From NCBI GenBank assembly GCA_022241605.1, contig JAKOMQ010000005.1:205-64204 (forward strand): a stretch of DNA of 64,000 bases, written 5' to 3'. How positions within the stretch are numbered: the stretch's first letter is position 1; each line of letters opens with the position of its first letter. Of the stretch, positions 24,575-35,335 are shown one piece after another. The notes beneath the pieces are model-generated. The model searched no databases, was not told where the DNA came from, and saw only the letters and a list, made by a program, of their open reading frames with translations. A program made the position numbers and the translations under genes. This DNA is from Aquimonas sp. (GTDB lineage Bacteria; Pseudomonadota; Gammaproteobacteria; Xanthomonadales; Xanthomonadaceae).

Positions 24575-25690
24575 GAACCGCCGACGGAAGCGCAGCCAGC
24601 TGTAGCCACCCAGCAGCAGCGGCGGCACGGCATTGGCCAGCCAGATCGGCTGCTGGTAGACCTCGGCAAGGTTCACCGACAGCCGCTGCACCAGAAAATA
24701 GCCGAGTCCGAAGGCGATCCCGAGGAAGAGACGCTTGCCGAAGCCGCCGCTGCGCAGGCTGCCAAACGCGAATGGCATCACCGCCAGACTGAGCACCAGC
24801 GCGTTGATCGGATAGAACACCCGCGCCCAGAACGCGCTGACGAAACCGCTCGCATCGAGCTGGTTGCGCTGCAGATAATCGATGCTGCCGTGGATGTCGC
24901 GCAGGGCGAGATAGCGCGGCCGGCTGATGCTGAAATTCAGGATCTCCGGGCTCAGGGTCGATGCCCAGCGCTCGCGGGTGGCGACCTCGGCCTCGGCGTG
25001 GCGCTCGAAGAAACGCGTGCGGCGCACGTCCACCAGATCCCAACTGCCTCCGAGGTGCTCCGCACGCCCGGCGACGGCGATCGACAGAAGCCGGCCCTCG
25101 GTGTCGAACTCGAACAAACGCACCTCGTCCAGCACCACCTTGCTCAGGCCCGCCTCGTTCTGCACCGAGCCGCGCCGGGCGTGCAGAAACACATCGCCCT
25201 CGCGCGCCCACAAACCGCCTCCGCGGGCAAGGCTCAGGTCCTGCGACTTGGCACGCACCACGAAGGCTTGCGCCGAGCGATCGCCCCACGGGCCGATCGT
25301 CTCGGCGGTGAGCACCATCACGCCGGTCAACACTGCAATCGCGGCGACCGCCACCGCGGAGATCCGCCAGCGCGGCAGGCCAGCAGCACGCAGCGCGGTC
25401 AACTCGGAGGTGGCGGCCAGCCCGCCCAGGCCCAGCACGCTGCCGATCAGGGCCGCCGTGGGGAACAGCTCGTAGGCCCGACGTGGAAGGGTCAGCGCGA
25501 CATAGCCAAATGCGGTGGAAAGCGTGTAGTCGCCCTCGCCGATCTCGTCCAGCTCACCAACCAGGGCCACCATCGCGTCGAAGCCCAACAAGACCCCCCA
25601 GGTCAGCAGCAGCGCGCTCAGCACCTGCGCTGCAATCAGGCGATCGCTGCGCTTCATCAGAGTCGGCAGCAGGCGTGAACGGCCGCTCAT
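24572..25690 (-). CDS. lptG: LPS export ABC transporter permease LptG
   Basis: Protein of 372 residues; ATG 25690 overlaps the lptF stop (ATGA). Membrane helices lie at about 18-40, 60-85, 100-125, and three near the C-terminus (VFYPINALVLSLAVMPFAFG, FLGIAFGLGYFLVQRL, NAVPPLLLGGYSWLR), with a periplasmic beta-jellyroll between (RRGSVQNEAG, VVLDEVRLFEFDTEGRLLSI). With LptF and LptB it forms the inner-membrane complex LptB2FG that extracts lipopolysaccharide and feeds it to the LptC-A-DE bridge. The order lptF-lptG divergent from pepA is conserved in related bacteria. Its stop codon lies in the dispersed element. Confidence 0.9.
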   Translation of the reverse strand: MSGRSRLLPTLMKRSDRLIAAQVLSALLLTWGVLLGFDAMVALVGELDEIGEGDYTLSTAFGYVALTLPRRAYELFPTAALIGSVLGLGGLAATSELTALRAAGLPRWRISAVAVAAIAVLTGVMVLTAETIGPWGDRSAQAFVVRAKSQDLSLARGGGLWAREGDVFLHARRGSVQNEAGLSKVVLDEVRLFEFDTEGRLLSIAVAGRAEHLGGSWDLVDVRRTRFFERHAEAEVATRERWASTLSPEILNFSISRPRYLALRDIHGSIDYLQRNQLDASGFVSAFWARVFYPINALVLSLAVMPFAFGSLRSGGFGKRLFLGIAFGLGYFLVQRLSVNLAEVYQQPIWLANAVPPLLLGGYSWLRFRRRF

Positions 25691-26769
25691 GCGCGCTCCC
25701 GCCTGCGGTTTGCGCCGGACTGCCGCCACAGCAGCCAGAGGCCGATGCCGACCGCCAGCGCATGCACCCACCACAGGCCCAGCCACGCGGGAATGCTGCC
25801 GGCGGCCAGCCAGGCGCGGCCGATGCCGAGCATGTTCAGATACACCACGTAGGCCAACAGGGCGATCAGCATGCCGCCATAGCGTGCCGCCCGCGGCGGC
25901 GTGCGCGCGAGCGGCAGCGCCAGCAGCACCAGCACCAGACAAGCGATTGGCGAGGCCAGGCGCCAGTGCAGCTCGGCGAGGCTGGCGGGCTCTTCGCTGC
26001 CCAGCAGCGCCGGCACGCCTCGCTGCGACTCAGGCCGCGCCACCTCGGCCCGCTGACCGTCCGGCACGCGAATGTCGTTGCGGGCAAAGCGCATCATGCG
26101 GAAGTCGAGTCGACCGGGATCGCCCTCCACGCGGAAACCATCGCGCAGGGACAGATAGCGTTCGTCGCCCTGCGCCTCGACGAACAGTTCGCCGGTGCGC
26201 GCGGTGATCACATCCAGACGCCCGTCGCTTTCGCCGGCCACGAACAGGCGGCGGAACTCGCTGCCGTCCTCGCTCATGTCGCTGAGGTAGATCACCGCAT
26301 CGCGGCCGGGCAGCTCGACGAAACGCCCGGGCTCAAGGCCTGCGACCAGCAGGGAGCGGTTGGCCTCGTCGATCATGCGGGTGGCGGTGCGCTGGGCCAG
26401 CGGCGACAGCCACATCGAAGTCATCGCGACAAGCAACGCTACCGGCAGCGCCACCCACAGCAGGGTGCGATGCAGCTGGGCGATGCCGATGCCGATCGAG
26501 GCCAGCACCGCCATTTCGCTATCGCGGTAGAGCCGACCCAAGCCAAGAAGTACGCCCAGGAACAGCGCCAGCGGCAGCAGCAGGGGCAGGATGTCTACCG
26601 CGCGCAGGCCGACCTGCGAGATCAGCAGGCCCGGCGGCACCTTGCCGCGGGCGATCTTGCTCAGCAGGTCGGCGAACAGACCGCTGAAGCTGACCATCAG
26701 CAGCACCAGGGTGGCTGCCAGCACGGCACCCGCCAGTTCACGCCAGACGTAACGCTCGATCTGGCGCAT
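25687..26769 (-). CDS. lptF: LPS export ABC transporter permease LptF
   Basis: Protein of 360 residues; ATG 26769 (MRQIERYVWRELAG) chosen because LptF family members start so, although the frame is open to 26961. N-terminal membrane helices (LAATLVLLMVSFSGLFADLL, ILPLLLPLALFLGVLLGLGR) with the coupling segment RLYRDSEMAVLASIGIG, a periplasmic domain, and three C-terminal helices. It works with LptG and LptB in LPS transport. A divergent promoter region of 272 bp separates it from pepA. Confidence 0.9.
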   Translation of the reverse strand: MRQIERYVWRELAGAVLAATLVLLMVSFSGLFADLLSKIARGKVPPGLLISQVGLRAVDILPLLLPLALFLGVLLGLGRLYRDSEMAVLASIGIGIAQLHRTLLWVALPVALLVAMTSMWLSPLAQRTATRMIDEANRSLLVAGLEPGRFVELPGRDAVIYLSDMSEDGSEFRRLFVAGESDGRLDVITARTGELFVEAQGDERYLSLRDGFRVEGDPGRLDFRMMRFARNDIRVPDGQRAEVARPESQRGVPALLGSEEPASLAELHWRLASPIACLVLVLLALPLARTPPRAARYGGMLIALLAYVVYLNMLGIGRAWLAAGSIPAWLGLWWVHALAVGIGLWLLWRQSGANRRRERA

Positions 26770-27041
26770 CAGGCCCTGAACTCCACGGGCACGCCCCGCG
26801 GCGACGGTGCCGCGCGGAAAGCTCGGCTCGGCAGTCGAATCAGGCGCGTCGCGGCGGAGCGTAGGAAAGGAATGGGCACGGATCTGACGCTGGGAGTCGT
26901 GGGCGGACGCTGCAGGCGGGGCATTCATCCAGCCCTGCCGGGGCGCCCCTGCTAGAATCACGGGCTTGCTGCTGGTCGGAAACGCCCTGGGACAGCCCCG
27001 AGGCGCGGCAGTATCCCCCGTCCGTCATCTACAGGAAAGCC

Positions 27042-28517
27042 ATGGCACTCCAGCTGAACCTCGTCCAGACCCACCCCGCCGAGGCGGATGTCGACACCCT
27101 GGTGCTCGGCGCCTTCGAGGATTCCGGCCTCAGCCCGGCCGCGCGCCAGGTGGATGAGCGCAGCGGCGGCCAGCTGGCGGCGTGGCTGTCCTCTGGCGAC
27201 ATCAGCGGCAAACTGGGCCGCACAGCGCTGCTGCGTGGCGTCACCGGCGTTCACGCCAACCGTGTTCTCGTGGTTGGCCTCGGCGAGTCCGCCAAGTTCG
27301 ATACCGGCCGCCTGCAGAAGGCCTGCACCGACGCCCTGAAAGCGCTCTCCGGCAGCCCAGCCCGCCACGTTTTGATGAGCCTGGCCGAGCTGAGCCTGCC
27401 CGGCCGCGATGCCGGCTTCGTGATCCGTCAGGCGGCGCTGGCCGCCGAACACGCGTCCTATCGCTACACCGCCACCAAGAAATCCAACGCAGAGGGCGGC
27501 ATCGAGGCGGTCAGCCTGCCCGGCGATCCGGCCCAGACGCAGGCCCTGCGCCAGGCTGCCGCGATCGCCGAAGGCGTGCGCCTGTGCCGCGAGCTCGGCA
27601 ACCTGCCGCCCAACATCTGCACCCCCGCCTACCTGGCCGACACCGCCCGCGGCATCGCCGACAGCCACGACAAGGTGAGCGTCGAGGTTCTCGAACGCGA
27701 GCAGATGCAGGCGCTCGGCATGGGCAGCCTGCTCGGCGTGGCGGCCGGCTCGGGCAACCTGCCGCGCCTGATCGTGCTGAAGTACAGCGGCGCGGACGCC
27801 GCGCAGAAGCCCTATGCCCTAGTCGGCAAGGCGATCACCTTCGACACCGGTGGTATCAGCCTGAAGCCCGGCCCCGGCATGGAGGAAATGAAGTTCGACA
27901 TGTGCGGCGGCGCCTCGGTGCTCGGCACCTTTCTTGCGGTGGTCAAGCTGGGGCTGCCGATCAACCTCGTGACCGTGGTGCCGGCGGTGGAGAACATGCC
28001 CGACGCCCACGCCTACCGCCCCTCCGACATCCTCACTTCGATGTCGGGCAAGACCATCGAAGTGCTGAATACCGACGCCGAAGGCCGCCTGATCCTCTGT
28101 GACGCGCTCACCTACGCGCAGAAGTTTGAGCCGCAGGCCTTGATCGACGTGGCCACCCTGACCGGCGCCTGCGTGATCGCGCTGGGCAAGTTCCCGCACG
28201 GCCTGATGAGCAAGCACGACGACCTCGCCAACGAGTTGCTCAGCGCGGGCGAGCGCGTGCACGACCGCGCCTGGCGCCTGCCGCTGTGGGACGACTACCA
28301 GCCCCTGCTCGACTCCGGCTTTGCCGACATGGCCAACATCGGCGGCAAGTGGGCCGGCGCCATTACCGCCGGCTGCTTCCTCGCCCGCTTCACCGAAGGC
28401 CAGCGCTGGGCCCACCTCGACATCGCCGGCACCGCCTGGGACGAAGGCCGCAAGGGCCTGGCCACCGGGCGGCCAGTGCCGCTGCTGGTGGAGTGGCTTA
28501 GCTCCAAATCGGCGTAG
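27042..28517 (+). CDS. pepA: Leucyl aminopeptidase (M17)
   Basis: Protein of 491 residues with AGGAAAG as ribosome-binding site. N-terminal macro-like domain; C-terminal catalytic domain has metal and substrate residues in [30 protein letters not shown], and the signature [10 protein letters not shown] (about 345-354). The hexameric two-metal enzyme removes N-terminal residues from peptides; in some species it also binds DNA, as in E. coli at cer. The stop codon TAG is located in the loop of a hairpin (28502-28528), after which an inverted GGGATT array leads to holC. Confidence 0.95.
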   Translation: MALQLNLVQTHPAEADVDTLVLGAFEDSGLSPAARQVDERSGGQLAAWLSSGDISGKLGRTALLRGVTGVHANRVLVVGLGESAKFDTGRLQKACTDALKALSGSPARHVLMSLAELSLPGRDAGFVIRQAALAAEHASYRYTATKKSNAEGGIEAVSLPGDPAQTQALRQAAAIAEGVRLCRELGNLPPNICTPAYLADTARGIADSHDKVSVEVLEREQMQALGMGSLLGVAAGSGNLPRLIVLKYSGADAAQKPYALVGKAITFDTGGISLKPGPGMEEMKFDMCGGASVLGTFLAVVKLGLPINLVTVVPAVENMPDAHAYRPSDILTSMSGKTIEVLNTDAEGRLILCDALTYAQKFEPQALIDVATLTGACVIALGKFPHGLMSKHDDLANELLSAGERVHDRAWRLPLWDDYQPLLDSGFADMANIGGKWAGAITAGCFLARFTEGQRWAHLDIAGTAWDEGRKGLATGRPVPLLVEWLSSKSA

Positions 28518-28528
28518 CCGACTTGGAG
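28502..28528 (+). other. Hairpin enclosing the pepA stop codon
   Basis: CTCCAAATCGGC and GCCGACTTGGAG pair over 12 bp (one G-T pair as RNA) with a GTA loop, and the TAG stop (28515-28517) spans loop and stem. No T tract follows, so a classical terminator is doubtful. It may protect the mRNA end or affect termination of translation. Confidence 0.6.
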
Positions 28529-28722
28529 CCGGGATTCGGGATTGGGGATTCGGGATTCGTTTTGACGCGGATCGCCAGGCTCGAGGCATGGCTTCGGGCG
28601 GAGCGTGCGGACAAAGGCTCACAAGCCCCGGAGACGTGCGCGCTGCTGACAGATGAATGCCGGGCGCCCAGCGCCCGGCGCAAACCAACGAATCCCCAAT
28701 CCCGAATCCCCAATCCCGGCTC
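28526..28722. repeat. Inverted GGGATT array pair between pepA and holC
   Basis: The left arm (28526-28559) is GAGCC plus four GGGATT(C/G) units, the right arm (28689-28722) the reverse complement of a similar run; 31 of 34 bases pair. The interior of about 130 bp has no recognised content. A related pair follows nth at 51.7 kb. Confidence 0.85.
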
Positions 28723-28729
28723 TTAAAGA

Positions 28730-29152
28730 ATGCGCGCCGACTTCTACCTGATCGCCAAGCCGCGCTTCCTTGAGGAGCCGCTCAAGCTCGTCTGCGAGTT
28801 GGCCAAGCGCGGCTGTGCGGCGGGGCAGCCGATGCTGATCCTCGCGCGCAGCGAAGAGCAGGCCGAGGAGATCGACCAGCTGCTCTGGGAGTTCGACGAC
28901 GAAGCCTATGTGCCGCATCAGATCGCCGGCATGGATGAGGATGACGGCGTCACCCCGGTGCTGATCGTGCCGCCCGGCGTGGACACGCCGGCGCGGCCGC
29001 TGGTGCTGAACCTGCGCGATGAAGTGGCGCCGCCGCCGTTCGAGCGCGTGCTCGAAGTGGTGCCGGCCGACCCGTCTGCCCGCGAGCCGCTGCGCGCGCG
29101 CTGGAGCCAGTACAAGGCGCTGGGATACGCGCTCAACAAGCACGACATGTAG
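28730..29152 (+). CDS. holC: DNA polymerase III chi subunit
   Basis: Protein of 140 residues, the usual length. Family landmarks are [24 protein letters not shown], the typical chi beta-alpha fold; [25 protein letters not shown]-like YVPHQIAG; and [12 protein letters not shown] before FERVLEVVP. Chi pairs with psi (HolD) in the clamp loader and contacts SSB on the lagging strand. The order pepA-holC-valS is highly conserved in gammaproteobacteria. Confidence 0.95.
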   Translation: MRADFYLIAKPRFLEEPLKLVCELAKRGCAAGQPMLILARSEEQAEEIDQLLWEFDDEAYVPHQIAGMDEDDGVTPVLIVPPGVDTPARPLVLNLRDEVAPPPFERVLEVVPADPSAREPLRARWSQYKALGYALNKHDM

Positions 29153-29292
29153 CCCCGAAGCCTCCGCTGCCTGCGGGCGCCTTCGGCGGCCGAGTCTGGA
29201 TCGCTTCACACGCTCTGCGGCCTCGGCCCCCTGCCCTGCCGCTACAATCCTCCGCTCACTCACGACCCGACGAGGCCGCACCGCCGGCCGCC

Positions 29293-32121
29293 ATGCCCAT
29301 GGACAAAAGCTTCAATCCGCAGGATTTCGAATCGAGCTGGTACGCACGCTGGGAGGCCAGCGGCTGCTTCACGCCGACCGGCACCGGCCCGGCCTACAGC
29401 ATCCTGCTGCCGCCACCGAACGTCACCGGCACCCTGCACATGGGCCACGCGTTCCAGCACACGCTGATGGACACGCTGGTGCGCTATCACCGCATGCGCG
29501 GCTTCGACACCCTGTGGCAGATGGGCACCGACCACGCCGGCATCGCCACCGAGATGGTGGTCAGCCGCAACCTTGCGCTTGAGGGCAAGGGCGAAACCCG
29601 CGACAGCCTCGGCCGCGACGGCTTCATCGAGCGCGTGTGGGCCTGGAAGCAGGAATCCGGCGACACCATCGAGCGGCAGATGCGCCGCATGGGCACCTCG
29701 GGCGACTGGTCGCGCAGCAGCTTTACCATGGACCCGATGCCCTCAAAGGCGGTGATCGAGTGCTTCGTGAGGCTGTACGAGCAGGGGCTCATTTACCGCG
29801 GCAAGAAACTCGTCAACTGGGACCCGGTGCTGAAGACCGCGATCTCCGACCTCGAAGTGGTCAGCGAGGAAGAGGAAGGCCGGCTGTGGTCGATCCGTTA
29901 CCCGCTGGCGGAAGGCCTGAGCTACGAACACATCGAGCTCGATGCCGAGGGCGTTGAGACCCTGCGCGAGACCCGCGACTACCTTGTCGTCGCCACCACC
30001 CGCCCCGAAACCATGCTCGGCGACACCGCGGTGATGGTGCACCCGGAAGACGCGCGCTACGCCAGCCTGATCGGCAAGACCGTGCGTCTGCCGCTGTCGA
30101 ATCGCGAGATCCCGATCATCGCGGATGCCTACGTCGACAAGGCCTTTGGCACCGGCTGCGTCAAGGTGACGCCGGCGCACGACTTCAATGACTATGCGGT
30201 GGGCCAACGCCATGGCCTGCCGATGATCAACATCCTCACCGACGATGCCGCGATCAACGACAACAGCCCGGAGAAGTACCGCGGCCTTGATCGTTTTGCC
30301 GCGCGCAAAGTGGTGCTCGCCGACCTTGAATCCGAAGGCTGGCTGCTGGAGGAGAAGAAGCACAGGCTGATGGTGCCTCGCGGCGACCGCACCGGCCAGG
30401 TGATCGAGCCCTACCTGACCGACCAGTGGTTCGTGCGCATGGATGCGATGGGCAAGCGCGGCCTGCAGTTGGTCGAGGAGGGAACGATTGAATTCGTGCC
30501 GCCCAACTGGATCAATACCTACCGCCACTGGATGGAGAACATCCAGGACTGGTGCATCAGCCGCCAGCTCTGGTGGGGGCACCGCATTCCGGCCTGGTAC
30601 GGCGAGGACGGTTCGATCCATGTCGGGCGTGACGAGAACGAAGCCCGCGCCGCGGCCGCCAAGGCGGGCTACAGCGGCGGCCTGCGTCAGGACAGCGACG
30701 TGCTCGAAACCTGGTTCAGCTCGGCCCTCTGGCCCTTCTCCACCCAGGGCTGGCCGGAGGCAGACGCGATGGCCGAGCGCGGCTTCGAGCGCTATCTGCC
30801 GTCTTCGGTGCTGGTGACCGGCTTCGACATCATTTTCTTCTGGGTCGCCCGGATGGTGATGATGACCGACCACTTCACCGGCCAGATCCCGTTCCGCCAC
30901 GTCTACATCACCGGCCTGGTGCGCGATGCACAGGGCCAGAAGATGTCGAAGTCCAAGGGCAATGTGCTGGACCCGATCGATCTGATCGACGGCATCAGCG
31001 CCGATGATCTCGTCGCCAAGCGCACCAGCGGGCTGATGAAGCCGCAGGACGCGCCGAAGATCGAGAAGGCCACGCGCAAGGAATTCCCCGACGGCATCCC
31101 CGCCTTCGGCGCGGACGCGCTGCGCTTCACCTTCGCCAGCCTCGCCACCCACGGCCGCGATATCAAGTTCGACCTCAACCGCTGCGAGGGCTACAAGAAC
31201 TTCTGCAACAAGCTGTGGAACGCCGCGCGCTTCGCGCTGATGAATGTCGGCGAGGCGAACTTCGAGGGTCAGCCGCAGCCGCGCACCGACGCCGAGCGCT
31301 GGATCCTGGCCAAGCTCGACCGCATGGTCGCCGAGGTGCACACGCATTTCGCCGGCTATCGCTTCGATCTGGCCTCGCAGGCCATGTACGAGTTCACCTG
31401 GAACGAGTTCTGCGACTGGTTCCTGGAGCTCGCAAAGCCCGCGCTCAGCGGCGACGACGCCGAGGCCGCCAACAGCACCCGCCACACCCTGCTGCACGTG
31501 CTGGAAACCCTGCTCCGCGCGCTGCACCCGCTGATCCCGTTTGTCACCGAGGAAATCTGGCGGCACGTCGCGCCAAAGCTCGGCCGCGGTGCCGACAGCA
31601 TCAGCCGTGCAGCCTATCCGGAGGCCGGCGCTGCAACGGGCTATGCGCAGTCCGAAGCCGACATCGAATGGCTGAAGCGCGTGGTCAGCGCCCTGCGCCA
31701 GATCCGCAGCGAGCTGCAGCTCTCGCCCGGCAAGCCGGTGCCGCTGCTGCTGGCGGGTGGCGATGCCGTGGATCGGTCTCGCTTCGAGCGCTTCGGCCGG
31801 CAGATCGCTTTTCTGTGCAGGCTGGAGTCGCAGAGCTGGCTGGAGAACGAGGCCGATGCGCCGGCGGCGGCGCCCGCGGTGTTGGGTGAGCTGACCCTGC
31901 TGATCCCCCTCGAAGGCCTCGTCGATCTAGATGCCGAGCGCGTGCGCCTCCACAAGGAGATCAAGCGCATCCAGGGCGAGATCGCCAAATGCGAAGGCAA
32001 GCTCGGCAACGCAAACTTCGTGGCCAATGCGCCAGCCGAGGTAGTGACCCAGGAGCGCCAGCGCATCGCCGACTTCGGCACCCAGCTCAAGGGACTCGCC
32101 GCCCAGCGCGCTCGTCTGTAG
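29293..32121 (+). CDS. valS: Valyl-tRNA synthetase
   Basis: Protein of 942 residues, class I synthetase. ATP-binding HMGH is at residues 49-52 ([13 protein letters not shown]), the editing domain has [13 protein letters not shown], the [14 protein letters not shown] block is in place, and [12 protein letters not shown] gives the second signature. The anticodon-binding region is followed by a C-terminal coiled-coil arm ([19 protein letters not shown]). It charges tRNA-Val and edits mischarged threonine. An ATG two codons after the first (MDKSF) is an equally good start. Confidence 0.97.
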   Translation: MPMDKSFNPQDFESSWYARWEASGCFTPTGTGPAYSILLPPPNVTGTLHMGHAFQHTLMDTLVRYHRMRGFDTLWQMGTDHAGIATEMVVSRNLALEGKGETRDSLGRDGFIERVWAWKQESGDTIERQMRRMGTSGDWSRSSFTMDPMPSKAVIECFVRLYEQGLIYRGKKLVNWDPVLKTAISDLEVVSEEEEGRLWSIRYPLAEGLSYEHIELDAEGVETLRETRDYLVVATTRPETMLGDTAVMVHPEDARYASLIGKTVRLPLSNREIPIIADAYVDKAFGTGCVKVTPAHDFNDYAVGQRHGLPMINILTDDAAINDNSPEKYRGLDRFAARKVVLADLESEGWLLEEKKHRLMVPRGDRTGQVIEPYLTDQWFVRMDAMGKRGLQLVEEGTIEFVPPNWINTYRHWMENIQDWCISRQLWWGHRIPAWYGEDGSIHVGRDENEARAAAAKAGYSGGLRQDSDVLETWFSSALWPFSTQGWPEADAMAERGFERYLPSSVLVTGFDIIFFWVARMVMMTDHFTGQIPFRHVYITGLVRDAQGQKMSKSKGNVLDPIDLIDGISADDLVAKRTSGLMKPQDAPKIEKATRKEFPDGIPAFGADALRFTFASLATHGRDIKFDLNRCEGYKNFCNKLWNAARFALMNVGEANFEGQPQPRTDAERWILAKLDRMVAEVHTHFAGYRFDLASQAMYEFTWNEFCDWFLELAKPALSGDDAEAANSTRHTLLHVLETLLRALHPLIPFVTEEIWRHVAPKLGRGADSISRAAYPEAGAATGYAQSEADIEWLKRVVSALRQIRSELQLSPGKPVPLLLAGGDAVDRSRFERFGRQIAFLCRLESQSWLENEADAPAAAPAVLGELTLLIPLEGLVDLDAERVRLHKEIKRIQGEIAKCEGKLGNANFVANAPAEVVTQERQRIADFGTQLKGLAAQRARL

Positions 32122-32295
32122 CGCGTGTGGCGCAGTAGGCTGCTAGACGGATCCACCGGAAAGGCGAGCCTCGCCTGGACGGGCAGGACTGGTAACGCGC
32201 GCCGCGATGTTCTGATGCGTAGCGATGCACCCTTGCATACGTTTTGGGCAACCGAAGCCTGTGGATCCTAAACCACAAGCTACGGCCGACTGCCC

Positions 32296-33978
32296 CTAGC
32301 GCCCCCCGCCGCTGCGCCAGATTGAGTAAATCAGCCAGACACCGGCGATGCCCGCACCGAGAAAGCCCAGCAACCCGAAAATGGGCAGGCCGAACAGGGT
32401 CGGGCCGCCGCTGACTGTCATGACGATAGACGAGCCGATGATCAGAGCCGCGGTGACGATGCCAACGGTGAGTCGGTTGGCTGAGTGCTCAACCTGTTCG
32501 CCGAAGCGCTTCAAACGATCCACGTCGATGTGCAGGTGGAAGCGCCCGCGGCGCGCGGTCTGCAGCAGCTGCCGAAGTTCCTTGGGCAGAGCCTGCAGCA
32601 GGCTCATGGCATCCGCCGCTGCCTGCCGGCTGCGCCGCGCCATCGCCCTCGGCGAGTAGCGCGCCAGCAGGGTGCGGCGAAGGAAAGGAGCAGCTTCGGC
32701 AGCCATGTCGAAGTCCGGGTCCAGGCGTCGCCCCATGCCTTCCAGCGTGACGAACACCTTGATCACAAGGGCCAGATCCGCCGGCAGGACGAGGCGATGC
32801 TCACGCACGATGCCCACCACCTCCGACAGCAGCTGGCCAAAGCGCAGCTGGCCCAGAGGCACGCCGTGGTAGCTGTCGACCAAGCCGTCGATGTCCTGCG
32901 CCAGTGCGTCCTCGTCGAGTTCACCGTCCTCGGCCCAACCCAGCAGCACCTCGACCACGGCGGCGGTGTCCTGCACCACCAACCCCTGCATCAGCTCAAC
33001 CAGCTGGGCGCGTCGGGATTCGCTCAGGCGTCCCACCATGCCGAAATCGATGAGCGCGAGTCGATCTCCCGTCAGCCAGAACACGTTGCCACCGTGCGGA
33101 TCGGCGTGGAAGAAACCGTCGGTGAACATCATGCGCAGCACCGCCTGCGCACCGAGGCGGGCGGTGGCCCTGCGGTCGCAGCCGGCGGCGGCCAGGCCGG
33201 GCTCGTCGCATAGCGGCACGCCGTCGATGAAAGCCTGCACGTTCACTCGCGGTCCCGTCAGCGGCCAGTGCACGGCGGGCACCACGATCTGCGGCTCGTC
33301 GGCAAGATTGCTGGCGATGCGCTCGGCGTGGCGGCACTCGGCGGCAAGATCAAGCTCCCGACGCAGCGAGGCCTGCAGCTGCTTCACCAGGGCCAGGGGC
33401 TGGTAGCGCCGCCACTCCGGCGATTCGCTCTCGATGGCACGCGCAAGACGCTGCAGCAGGCGCATGTCGGCATCGATCTGGGTGTCGATGCCAGGCCGAC
33501 GCACCTTGACCACCACCTCGGCGCCATTGTGCAGTCGCGCACGATGCACCTGGGCGATCGAGGCCGCCGCCAGCGGCTCCGGATCGAACTGCGCGAACAC
33601 CTGCTGCACGGGGCCACCGAGATCCTGCTCAAGCTGCGCGCGCAGAGCCTCGAAGGGCACCGGCGGCACTTGGCTCTGCAGCTTGTTGAACTCCGCAATC
33701 CACTCCGGCCCGAACAGGTCGACGCGGGTGCCCAGCACTTGGCCAAGCTTGACGTAACAGGGGCCCAGCTCTTCCAGCGCACGACGCACGCGCTGCTCAG
33801 GCTGCAGTGCAACCAGATCCTCAAGCTGCTGCAGAGGCAGCACCTTGCCGACCTTCTCCAGCGCGCTGCCCAGGCCCAACCGCCGCACCACGTCACCGAA
33901 GCCGTGGCGCACCAGCACGGAGGCCACCTCATGCAGACGGCCAAGATCGCGGGCGGCGGAGAGGGTTTCCCATAGCAT
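32296..33978 (-). CDS. AarF/UbiB (ABC1) family kinase-like protein with C-terminal membrane helices
   Basis: Protein of 560 residues. The KxGQ motif is in PCYVKLGQVLGTR, the Ala-rich loop in PLAAASIAQVH, the lysine in EVVVKVRRPG, and the catalytic-type DGFFHADPHGGN plus LIDFGMVG are present. Two C-terminal hydrophobic segments (VGIVTAALIIGSSIVMTV, FGLLGFLGAGIAGVWLIYSI) anchor it to the membrane. Such proteins are unorthodox ATPases/kinases needed for ubiquinone synthesis (UbiB) or of unknown role. The sequence looks more like a UbiB paralogue than UbiB itself, and no ubi genes are near, so the symbol is withheld. Confidence 0.8.
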   Translation of the reverse strand: MLWETLSAARDLGRLHEVASVLVRHGFGDVVRRLGLGSALEKVGKVLPLQQLEDLVALQPEQRVRRALEELGPCYVKLGQVLGTRVDLFGPEWIAEFNKLQSQVPPVPFEALRAQLEQDLGGPVQQVFAQFDPEPLAAASIAQVHRARLHNGAEVVVKVRRPGIDTQIDADMRLLQRLARAIESESPEWRRYQPLALVKQLQASLRRELDLAAECRHAERIASNLADEPQIVVPAVHWPLTGPRVNVQAFIDGVPLCDEPGLAAAGCDRRATARLGAQAVLRMMFTDGFFHADPHGGNVFWLTGDRLALIDFGMVGRLSESRRAQLVELMQGLVVQDTAAVVEVLLGWAEDGELDEDALAQDIDGLVDSYHGVPLGQLRFGQLLSEVVGIVREHRLVLPADLALVIKVFVTLEGMGRRLDPDFDMAAEAAPFLRRTLLARYSPRAMARRSRQAAADAMSLLQALPKELRQLLQTARRGRFHLHIDVDRLKRFGEQVEHSANRLTVGIVTAALIIGSSIVMTVSGGPTLFGLPIFGLLGFLGAGIAGVWLIYSIWRSGGGR

Positions 33979-34860
33979 GGCGCCGAGTCTACTGGGACAA
34001 CCGGAGTTGCGCGCCGCTCACGCCGGAAGCAGGATGCCGGCCGCCACCTGCGGACTGCTGCCAGAAGATCCAGATCGGTGCCGACCGCAGCACGTCGCCA
34101 TCAGCCTGCACGGCGCGCAAGTAGTCGTACTGGTGTAGTGATTCGCACTTGAGCGAACGTATCTGCGGCGTCTTTGCGCGGCTGACAGCGTTCCTCTTCC
34201 TCGCCATAGCGCTGCCATGACTCGTGGTCGCGCCTTGCCAGCCACACAAGTCCGCTCGCAGCTACTGACCGCCAAGTACGAATCACCACACTGGCGCTGA
34301 CCTGAGGCGCGGCGCGACAGCGACACCGCCAGCGCGCTGACGCCAGCACTGCTGGTCTGCACCGTGGGTGTGGCGCCCGGCGCGCTGCTGATGCCGGCCA
34401 CGCTTTCTTCATATCTCGATCTTTTGCACACCCTCGCCGTCTGGGTCGGGGATCCTGGCGGTGACCGCGATGGCGGGATTGGTGGTGTTCAACGAGGCGC
34501 CCATGACGCTGGTGTCGTTGGTGGCGCGGAGGATCAGCTGGGCTTTGCGATCCTCCGGGGCATCGAAGCGGCGCGCAGTGACCGCCGCCATCATCGATGG
34601 CCTTGTTGACGCTGGTGCCGTTGGGAATCAACGCGACGATAGCGTTGCAAGTGGCGCGGCCGCAGGTACAGCGGTGCTTGTCCTGCTGCGCCGCGGGCGC
34701 GAACCGCCAGCCGCAGGACAGGGCCTGCCTGTAGCGGGCGTCGTAACGGCTGCCGCCGGGCACGTGCGAAGCGCCGGTGGAGAAGGCAGTCCCCGACTGC
34801 GCCAAGCAGGCCAAGCGACAGCCGCCAACCCCGGCAGCAGCCGGGGCGGCGGCGAATGCA
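33979..34860. other. 880-bp stretch without an intact gene
   Basis: No frame longer than about 160 codons looks like a working protein. The minus strand contains short plausible protein stretches in different frames (see the pseudogene at 34409-34814), and residues such as LKCESLHQYDYLRAVQADGD (around 34.1 kb) in yet another frame. This suggests an old, frameshifted coding region. No repeat or RNA gene was recognised. Confidence 0.4.
34409..34814 (-). pseudogene. Possible decayed gene, frameshifted
   Basis: In one frame the minus strand reads RYRQALSCGWRFAP, RCTCGRATCNAIVALIPNGT and SVNKAIDDG. At about 34594 the likely frame shifts by one base and continues MAAVTARRFDAPEDRKAQLI, LRATNDTSVMGASLNTTNPA, IPDPDGEGVQKIEI, stopping at 34409. 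The second part has the composition of an extracellular beta-rich domain. I do not recognise the family. It may also be a chance frame; codon statistics would decide. Confidence 0.3.
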
Positions 34861-35226
34861 TCAGTCGAGCGGACGCACCGACATCAGCAGGTTGCCGCGG
34901 GTCAGGCTGGCACGCTCGGGCAAGTAGCTGACGATGTCGCCCTCGCGGATTTCGACCTGCTGCTCGCCATCGACAAGCACCGCGCGCACGTCGATCTTGA
35001 TGGCGCTGCCGTCCGACAGGATCAGATTGCGGCTGTAGTCGCCTTCAACGGTGTCGCCGAGCACGAGGGTTTGCACAATCTCGTGGACGCTCAGCTGGTA
35101 GCGGCGCTCGGATGGCGCTACCGAAGCGGGATCCTCGGCCTGGCTGCGCGCGCCCACGGCCCAGGCGAGGATGAAGCCGGCGAAGACGCCGACGGCGAGA
35201 AGAACGGGAGTACGGACTGGGCTCAT
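34861..35226 (-). CDS. Small exported or membrane-anchored protein of unknown function
   Basis: Protein of 121 residues from ATG 35226. An N-terminal hydrophobic segment (VLLAVGVFAGFILAWAVG) could be an uncleaved anchor or signal peptide. The rest is hydrophilic with alternating charged segments (SVHEIVQTLVLGDTVEGDYS, AIKIDVRAVLVDGEQQVEIR, GDIVSYLPERAS), suggesting a small beta-rich periplasmic domain. No family is recognised. It lies 109 nt downstream of trpA on the same strand and may be read from the same transcript. Confidence 0.6.
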   Translation of the reverse strand: MSPVRTPVLLAVGVFAGFILAWAVGARSQAEDPASVAPSERRYQLSVHEIVQTLVLGDTVEGDYSRNLILSDGSAIKIDVRAVLVDGEQQVEIREGDIVSYLPERASLTRGNLLMSVRPLD

Positions 35227-35335
35227 GGAGGGCTCCGGGCAGGTGGACGTTCGAAGTATGCGGCCAGTGCCGCGCCGCTGCGACCGTCCGAGCCAGCAGC
35301 GGTTCCGCGCAAAAGCGTCCGGATGCCGCTGCCGT

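Noticed and set aside
29743-31566. Minus-strand frame of 607 codons opposite valS
   Set aside because: It mirrors the highly conserved valS gene; composition is that of a shadow frame with no motif.
32122-32295. Possible structured RNA between valS and the AarF/UbiB-type gene
   Set aside because: Some short complementary runs exist, but no conserved structure, T tract or known motif is evident.
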